A stretch of DNA of 64,000 nt, taken from Microbacterium sp. GTDB taxonomy: Bacteria > Actinomycetota > Actinomycetes > Actinomycetales > Microbacteriaceae. The DNA lies in contig JAEKKN010000049.1 of NCBI GenBank assembly GCA_019510305.1, forward strand, positions 1-64,000. Direction: 5' to 3'. Both the position numbers and the translations under genes were made by a program. Numbering within the stretch: the first letter of the stretch is position 1; each line of letters opens with the position of its first letter. The notes beneath the pieces were generated by a model. That model did not search any database and was not told the DNA's origin. It was given only the letters and a program-made list of their open reading frames with translations. Shown piece by piece: positions 59,390 to 64,000 of the stretch.

Positions 59390-60886
59390 TCAGTTCTTGC
59401 CGAACGTCGGGTTGTGGGCTCCGCCGAGCGTGATGTGCACGCTCTGCTGGTCGGTGTAGAAATCGATCGAGCGGTAGCCGCCCTCATGGCCGAGACCCGA
59501 TGCCTTCACACCGCCGAACGGGGTCCGCAGGTCGCGTACGTTGTTCGAGTTCAGCCACACCATGCCGGCCTCGACCGACTGCGCGAAGTTGTGCGCACGG
59601 GTGAGATCGTTCGTCCAGATGTAGGCGGCGAGCCCGTACTTGGTGTTGTTCGCGAGCGCCAGAGCCTCCTCGTCGGAGTCGAACGGAGTGATCGCGACGA
59701 CCGGTCCGAAGATCTCCTCCTGGAAGATGCGCGCGTCGGGGGACACGTCGGCGAAGACCGTCGGGGCGACGAAGTTGCCCTCGTCGAAACCTTCAGGGCG
59801 CCCGCCGCCGGCGACGAGGCGACCCTCGCTCTTGCCGATCTCGACGTAGCTCATCACCTTGTCGTAGTGCTCGGGGTGCACGAGCGCTCCCACCTCGGTC
59901 GCCGGATCGTGGGGGTAGCCGACCTTGACGCGCTTCGCCTGTGCGGCGTATCGCTCGACGAACTCGTCGTAGATCGAGCGCTCGACGATGATGCGCGAAC
60001 CGGCGGTGCAGCGTTCGCCGTTGAGCGAGAAGACGCCGAAGATCGTGGCGTCCACGGCGGCCTCGATGTCGGCGTCGGCGAAGACGACGGCGGGCGACTT
60101 GCCGCCGAGCTCCATCGAGAGGCCCTTGAGGAAGGGCGCGGCGTTGCCGAAGATGATCTGCCCGGTGCGGCTCTCACCGGTGAACGAGATCAGCGGAACG
60201 TCGGGATGCTTCACGAGCGCGTCGCCGGCGTCCTCGCCGAGTCCGTTCACGAGGTTGAAGACGCCCTTCGGGAGACCGGCCTCTTCGAAGATGCCAGCCC
60301 ACAGGGATGCCGACAGCGGGGTGAACTCGGCGGGCTTCAGCACGACCGTGTTGCCGGTCGCGAGTGCGGGGCCGAGCTTCCACGATTCGAGCATGAACGG
60401 GGTGTTCCACGGCGTGATGAGGCCGGCGACCCCGATCGGCTTGCGGTTGACGTAGTTCATCTGCTTGCCGGGCACCTTGAAGGCGTCATCGGACTGGGCC
60501 ACGATCAGGTCCGCGAAGAAGCGGAAGTTCTCGGCGGCGCGGCGGGCCTGGCCGAGCGCCTGGGTGATCGGAAGGCCGGAGTCGTAGGATTCGAGCTCGG
60601 CGAGGCGGGCGTCGCGCGACTCGACGATGTCGGCGATCCGGTGCAGCACGCGGCTGCGTTCGCGCGGCAGCATCCGCGGCCAGGGCCCCTCGTCGAACGC
60701 TCGCTTCGCCGCGGCGACAGCCGCCTCGATGTCGGCCTTCTTGCCGGCGGCCGCGGTCGTGTAGGTCTGATTCGTCACCGGGTCGAGCACGTCGAAGGTG
60801 TCGCCGTCGATCGAGTCGACGAAGGCGCCGTCGATGTAGTGCTGGATGTGGTCGGGCAGGTCTGCGGGGATGCGGGAATCGGTCAT
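59390..60886 (-). CDS. hpaE: 5-carboxymethyl-2-hydroxymuconate-semialdehyde dehydrogenase
   Basis: NAD-dependent oxidation of the ring-cleavage product CHMS. A 498-residue aldehyde dehydrogenase: ITPWNTPFMLESWK, MELGGKSPAVVF with the catalytic Glu, and the nucleophile Cys in SLNGERCTAGSRI, then EEIFGPVVAITPF. Start at 60886 overlaps the GntR stop (ATGA). Assignment within the family rests on the operon. Confidence 0.95.
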   Translation of the reverse strand: MTDSRIPADLPDHIQHYIDGAFVDSIDGDTFDVLDPVTNQTYTTAAAGKKADIEAAVAAAKRAFDEGPWPRMLPRERSRVLHRIADIVESRDARLAELESYDSGLPITQALGQARRAAENFRFFADLIVAQSDDAFKVPGKQMNYVNRKPIGVAGLITPWNTPFMLESWKLGPALATGNTVVLKPAEFTPLSASLWAGIFEEAGLPKGVFNLVNGLGEDAGDALVKHPDVPLISFTGESRTGQIIFGNAAPFLKGLSMELGGKSPAVVFADADIEAAVDATIFGVFSLNGERCTAGSRIIVERSIYDEFVERYAAQAKRVKVGYPHDPATEVGALVHPEHYDKVMSYVEIGKSEGRLVAGGGRPEGFDEGNFVAPTVFADVSPDARIFQEEIFGPVVAITPFDSDEEALALANNTKYGLAAYIWTNDLTRAHNFAQSVEAGMVWLNSNNVRDLRTPFGGVKASGLGHEGGYRSIDFYTDQQSVHITLGGAHNPTFGKN

Positions 60887-61569
60887 GAGCCTTCTCCAGG
60901 AGTGTGGGCGGTGCGGGTGTGCAGAGCGTCGAGGAAAGCGTCCCTCGTGCGCCAGCGATGGTTGCGGGCGGCGAGCTCGATCTCGAGGGGGTCTGCGCCC
61001 TCGCGGATGAGCTCGAGGATGTGGGTGTGCTCGTCGACCGAATGCCGGGCGCGCCCCGGCACATACGCGAAGGTCGAGTCGCGGATGCCGGAGAGCCGCG
61101 CCCAACCGCGGTGGACGAGGTCGAGCAGGTGCGGGTTCGGGCATGGCTCGAACAGCACGGTGTGGAACTGGCGGTTCAGCTCAGTGAAGGCATGGGCGTC
61201 GAGATGATCGAGCATCCGCGTCATCCGTTCGTTCACCTCCGCCGCCTGAGCGAGCGCCGTCGCGTCGAGGAAAGGAGCGGACAGCGCGGTCGCCGCGCCC
61301 TCGACGAGTCCGAGCGTCTGCATCGTGTGGGCGTATTCGCTCTCATCGACCAGGGTCACGCGCGCGCCGACGTTGCGTTCGAAGGTGACCAGGCCCTCGG
61401 CCTCGAGACGCCGGATCGCCTCGCGGACCGGTACGACGCTCATGTTCAGTTCGTCGGCGATCGAGCCGAGGACGAGGCGGTATCCGGGCCCGAAGGCGTG
61501 CGCCGAGATGCGTGAGCGGATCCAGGCGTAGGCCTGCTCCGACTTGCTGGCGTTCGCGACGGCCGTCAC
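60883..61569 (-). CDS. GntR-family (FCD) transcriptional regulator
   Basis: A 228-residue regulator with a winged HTH (about 15-80: SIADELNMSVVPVREAIRRLEAEGLVTFE) and a helical FCD ligand domain with conserved His in NRQFHTVLF and HILELI. GTG start at 61569 overlaps the hpcE stop, and its own stop overlaps hpaE, so it is made as part of the catabolic operon. It probably represses the operon until the pathway substrate binds. Confidence 0.9.
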   Translation of the reverse strand: MTAVANASKSEQAYAWIRSRISAHAFGPGYRLVLGSIADELNMSVVPVREAIRRLEAEGLVTFERNVGARVTLVDESEYAHTMQTLGLVEGAATALSAPFLDATALAQAAEVNERMTRMLDHLDAHAFTELNRQFHTVLFEPCPNPHLLDLVHRGWARLSGIRDSTFAYVPGRARHSVDEHTHILELIREGADPLEIELAARNHRWRTRDAFLDALHTRTAHTPGEGS

Positions 61570-63047
61570 TTCTGGGTCCCTGAGCTCGTCGAAGGGCCCG
61601 TCGCCGCGTCGTACTTCGCTCGCCACTCGGCGTTCATCGGGAACAGGCCGTCGACCGCATGGCCCGCGGCCACCTGCTCGGCGATCCAGGCATCCTCGAT
61701 CTCCTGTGCGAGGGCGTCTTCGACCACCGCCTCGGCGAGGGCGGGAGGGATGACGATCACACCGTCGCCGTCGCCCACGATGATGTCGCCGGGCTGCACG
61801 GTGGCGCCGCCGCACGAGATCGTGACGTCGACGTCCCAGGGCACGTGTCTGCGCCCGAGCACCGAGGGATGGGCGCCCTGCGAGAACACCGGCAGGCCGA
61901 TCTCCGCGACGGCGTCGAAGTCGCGCACGCCGCCGTCGGTGACGACTCCGGCAGCGCCCCGAGCGTTCGCGCGCAGGGCGAGGATGTCGCCGAGGGTGCC
62001 GGTGCTGTCGTCGCCGCGAGCCTCGATCACGATGATCTCGCCCTCGTTCACCGCATCGAAGGCGCGCTTCTGCGCGTTGTAACCGCCGCCGTGACGTGCG
62101 AACAGGTCTTCGCGGAAAGGCACGAAGCGCAGCGTCTTGGCTGTGCCGACGATCTTCGTGCCCGGGATGTTCGCCGAGACGCCGTCGATGAAGCAGGAGT
62201 GGTGACCGCGCTTGCGCAGCTGGGCGGAGAGCCCGGCGGTGGGCGCCTCGAGCAGCTTGGCGCGCAGCTCGGGGGAGAGCGCGGGCTCATCATCGACCGG
62301 CGGGAGCCCCGCGGCCTCGCGTGAGCCCCACGCCTCGGTGCGCTGCAGGTCGTCGACGGCCGGGAGCGAACCGATCCGGTCGTCGAAGGGCACCTCGCCC
62401 TGTGTCACCGTCGTGACGAGCGCTCCCGAGGACGGGGCGCCCGGCGCCGTGGGAGCGTCTACCTCGATCTCGACCACGTCGCCGGGCACGATCACCGATG
62501 AGCCGGCGGGGGTACCGGTGAGGATCACGTCGCCGGGTTCGAGCGTGAAGTGCTGAGAGAGGTCTGCGACGAGCTGCGCGAGCGGGAAGATGAGGCCCGC
62601 GGTCATGTCGTCCTGGCGGAGCTCTCCGTTGACCCAGGCTCGTACTCGCAGAGCCGCCGGATCGACCGTGCTCGCGTCGATGTACTCGGGTCCGAGCGGC
62701 GTGTAGCCGTCTCCGCCCTTGGAGCGGACGTTCGACCCCTTGTCGTTCGCGCGAAGGTCGTAGAGGCCGAGGTCGTTCGACGCGGTGACCCAGCCGACAT
62801 GCGACCAGGCGTCGTCCAGGGCGACACGACGGGCGGTGGCGCCGATCACGAGGGCGATCTCGCCCTCGAAGGCCAGCAGTTCGGTGCCCGCAGGGCGTTC
62901 GACGACGCCGCCGGAGATGCCGAGCGAACTCGTCGGCTTGAAGAAGTACGAGGGGAATGCGGGGCGCCGGCCGCGCTGGTCGGCGCGGGAGGCGTAGCTC
63001 AGATGGATCGCAATGATCTTGCCGGGGCGGGGGATGGATGCCGTCAC
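61566..63047 (-). CDS. FAH-family isomerase fused to an RraA-like domain
   Basis: A 493-residue bifunctional protein at the place of HpaG/HpcE. Residues about 1-225 are a fumarylacetoacetate-hydrolase fold (YFFKPTSSLGI, FEGEIALVIG, VILTGTPAGSSVI). About 260-480 are RraA-like (GTKIVGTAKTLRFVP, LGDILALRANARGAAGVVTDGGVRD), the class of HMG/oxaloacetate aldolase-decarboxylases. Inference: the RraA part does the OPET decarboxylation that a second FAH domain does in E. coli. GTG start with gaggagg. First gene of the operon. Confidence 0.88.
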   Translation of the reverse strand: MTASIPRPGKIIAIHLSYASRADQRGRRPAFPSYFFKPTSSLGISGGVVERPAGTELLAFEGEIALVIGATARRVALDDAWSHVGWVTASNDLGLYDLRANDKGSNVRSKGGDGYTPLGPEYIDASTVDPAALRVRAWVNGELRQDDMTAGLIFPLAQLVADLSQHFTLEPGDVILTGTPAGSSVIVPGDVVEIEVDAPTAPGAPSSGALVTTVTQGEVPFDDRIGSLPAVDDLQRTEAWGSREAAGLPPVDDEPALSPELRAKLLEAPTAGLSAQLRKRGHHSCFIDGVSANIPGTKIVGTAKTLRFVPFREDLFARHGGGYNAQKRAFDAVNEGEIIVIEARGDDSTGTLGDILALRANARGAAGVVTDGGVRDFDAVAEIGLPVFSQGAHPSVLGRRHVPWDVDVTISCGGATVQPGDIIVGDGDGVIVIPPALAEAVVEDALAQEIEDAWIAEQVAAGHAVDGLFPMNAEWRAKYDAATGPSTSSGTQK

Positions 63048-63094
63048 GGATGCGCCTCCTCGCGCTCGTCGTCGATGCCTTGTGCGTCGTATTC

Positions 63095-63115
63095 GAAATC
63101 ATATATCATCGCTTC
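63095..63115. promoter_or_regulatory. AT-rich near-palindrome before the hpa operon
   Basis: atcatatatcat (63098-63109) stands out in GC-rich DNA, about 50 bases before hpcE. It is palindromic except for one pair. It contains TATGAT in minus-strand reading, a possible -10 box, and could also be the GntR operator. Confidence 0.4.
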
Positions 63116-63189
63116 ATCCCTCGGCAAGCACCTCGTTTCCCCTTCGGAAGTGCGCCGTGACAACGCAGTCACCAGCAAAGGAGACACCC

Positions 63190-63700
63190 ATGACAGGGCA
63201 GTCATACGGCGGGTTCACCCCCACCGGCACCATCGCGACCTGACCCTGATGAAGTGCCGACCGTCCTCGTCGACGTCCTCACGGCGTACTAGGCGATCGC
63301 TGTCACGACGTCTGTCTTGGCCGTGTTGCTGCGCATACTGCAGGGTGTCTCCGTCGGAGGAGAGTGGGTGGATCCGTCCTGATGGCCGTCGAGCACGCGC
63401 CCCAGAACCGGTGAGGAGTGTTCGGCGGCTCGCAGCAGATCCGCGTGACGCTCGGGCTGCTGCCGGCGTCGGGCACGATGGTGCTGATGACGATCATAGG
63501 CGAGAGCCTGCTCTTCGTATGGTCGGAGGGTCGACCGTCTCGCAGCTGATCTCGCCCCCCTTGCAGGGTGGATCGCCGATCGGATCGGTTGCCGCAAGAT
63601 CTATATCGTCGGTTGGACCCCTCAGCTGATCGGCGTGTTCGTGCCCATCCCGCTGAAGAACGCGGCGACCAGCGTTGACTTCCGTGTGTGCTCGACCACA
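63190..63700 (+). pseudogene. Decayed MHS-family (MFS) transporter
   Basis: Fragments of a metabolite:H+ symporter lie in order but in different frames, with stops. A start with good ribosome site (aaaggagacaccc) gives only 17 codons. Then VLAVLLRILQGVSVGGEW, then from 63370 GSVLMAVEHAPQNR, stop, GVFGGSQQIRVTLGLL and SGTMVLMTIIGE, then from about 63553 LAPLAGWIADRIGCRKIYIV. Large parts are missing. Divergent from the hpa operon, it was probably the uptake system for its aromatic acid. No function is left. Confidence 0.82.
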
Positions 63701-63798
63701 GGGCCGAGACAGCGAGTCTGCAACGCCACGACGGCCTGACTACCCGAAATCGGCGGGGCGTCACCCCGAACGTAGGCGTTTCCGCTAGTGGATCTGCT

Positions 63799-64000
63799 TC
63801 ACGGGCAAGAACCTGACTTGACGGAAGCATTCGCGCCGACATCCATAATCTTGACCCACCAACCGGACAATCCGATTCGATTGACGGTCCAGCTTCCGAA
63901 TGCATCGGCGAACCGGCCACAGGAGCCGGGCGGCACCCAGACGGCGTCCCAATCGGTGCCGGACGGTGATACCTTCCCAGCGCTGATGTACATCTTCGTT
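63799..64000 (-). CDS. Partial unidentified gene, 3' end at window edge
   Basis: At least 64 residues, open to the window edge, ending GANASVKSGSCP with TGA at 63799-63801. It is rich in Gly, Ser and Trp (PPGSCGRFADAFGSWT, GLSGWWVKIMD), like a secreted or binding domain with two cysteines. I do not recognise the family. An ATG exists at 63993 but the true start is probably outside. The DNA is less GC-biased than in the rest of the window. Confidence 0.5.
   Translation of the reverse strand, partial: TKMYISAGKVSPSGTDWDAVWVPPGSCGRFADAFGSWTVNRIGLSGWWVKIMDVGANASVKSGSCP

Overview
The window is chromosomal DNA from a high-GC actinobacterium. Several signs point to Microbacteriaceae, most likely Microbacterium: strong GC bias at third codon positions, GTG starts, leaderless-type promoters (-10 box 6-7 nt before the start codon), the perM-purN-purH block, a monomeric NADP-isocitrate dehydrogenase, and sugar ABC operons without their own ATPase. 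This placement is an inference from gene content. I saw no rRNA, tRNA, CRISPR array, prophage or intact insertion sequence.

Layout. 0.2-8.4 kb: a purine-type NCS2 permease, perM, purN and purH, a methyltransferase of the cell-surface-glycan type, and an alkylation-repair pair (Ada-AlkA fusion plus Ogt). 8.5-12.3 kb: a heterodimeric ABC exporter locus headed by a 22-residue leader peptide with mutually exclusive RNA hairpins; its second subunit is broken by an out-of-frame internal deletion. 13.4-20.0 kb: an alpha-xylosidase (GH31), two permeases and a binding lipoprotein, with a LacI regulator and matching palindromic operators. 20.1-25.1 kb: GNAT, isocitrate dehydrogenase, L,D-transpeptidase, RidA. 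25.1-31.4 kb: an amino-sugar cluster with a D-aminoacylase::GH20 hexosaminidase fusion, ROK repressor, ROK kinase and NagB, with two copies of one inverted-repeat operator. 31.4-35.6 kb: NUDIX, FAD oxidase, YrdB, and a sigma factor fused to a zinc finger, membrane segments and an extracytoplasmic Pro-rich tail. 36.0-38.7 kb: nagA (frameshifted) and a second GH20. 38.8-41.2 kb: a ZTP riboswitch with glyA and folD. 41.2-43.8 kb: a membrane protein, a DUF6882 protein and an MFS transporter. 43.9-52.2 kb: a LacI regulator and a xylo-oligosaccharide operon (binding protein, two permeases, GH3, GH43). 52.2-56.4 kb: thiE divergent from a TPP riboswitch with thiO-thiS-thiG-thiF. 56.4-63.0 kb: a homoprotocatechuate meta-cleavage operon (hpcE-type, gntR, hpaE, hpaD, hpaH, hpaI) with two palindromic repeats flanking hpaD. 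63.2-63.7 kb: the decayed remains of an MHS-family transporter. The last 200 bases hold the 3' end of an unidentified gene.

How the parts fit. The window describes a plant- or soil-associated saprotroph that takes up xylosides and xyloglucan-type oligomers, amino-sugar polymers and aromatic acids through separately regulated cassettes, next to housekeeping purine, one-carbon and thiamine genes under ZTP and TPP riboswitches. Three loci (ABC exporter subunit, nagA, MHS transporter) carry inactivating changes. The points most worth a second look are the leader-peptide attenuator, the D-aminoacylase::GH20 and FAH::RraA fusions, the sigma/zinc-finger fusion, the shared ROK operator, and an unusually dense dispersed GGATGCC motif that also builds two of the terminators.
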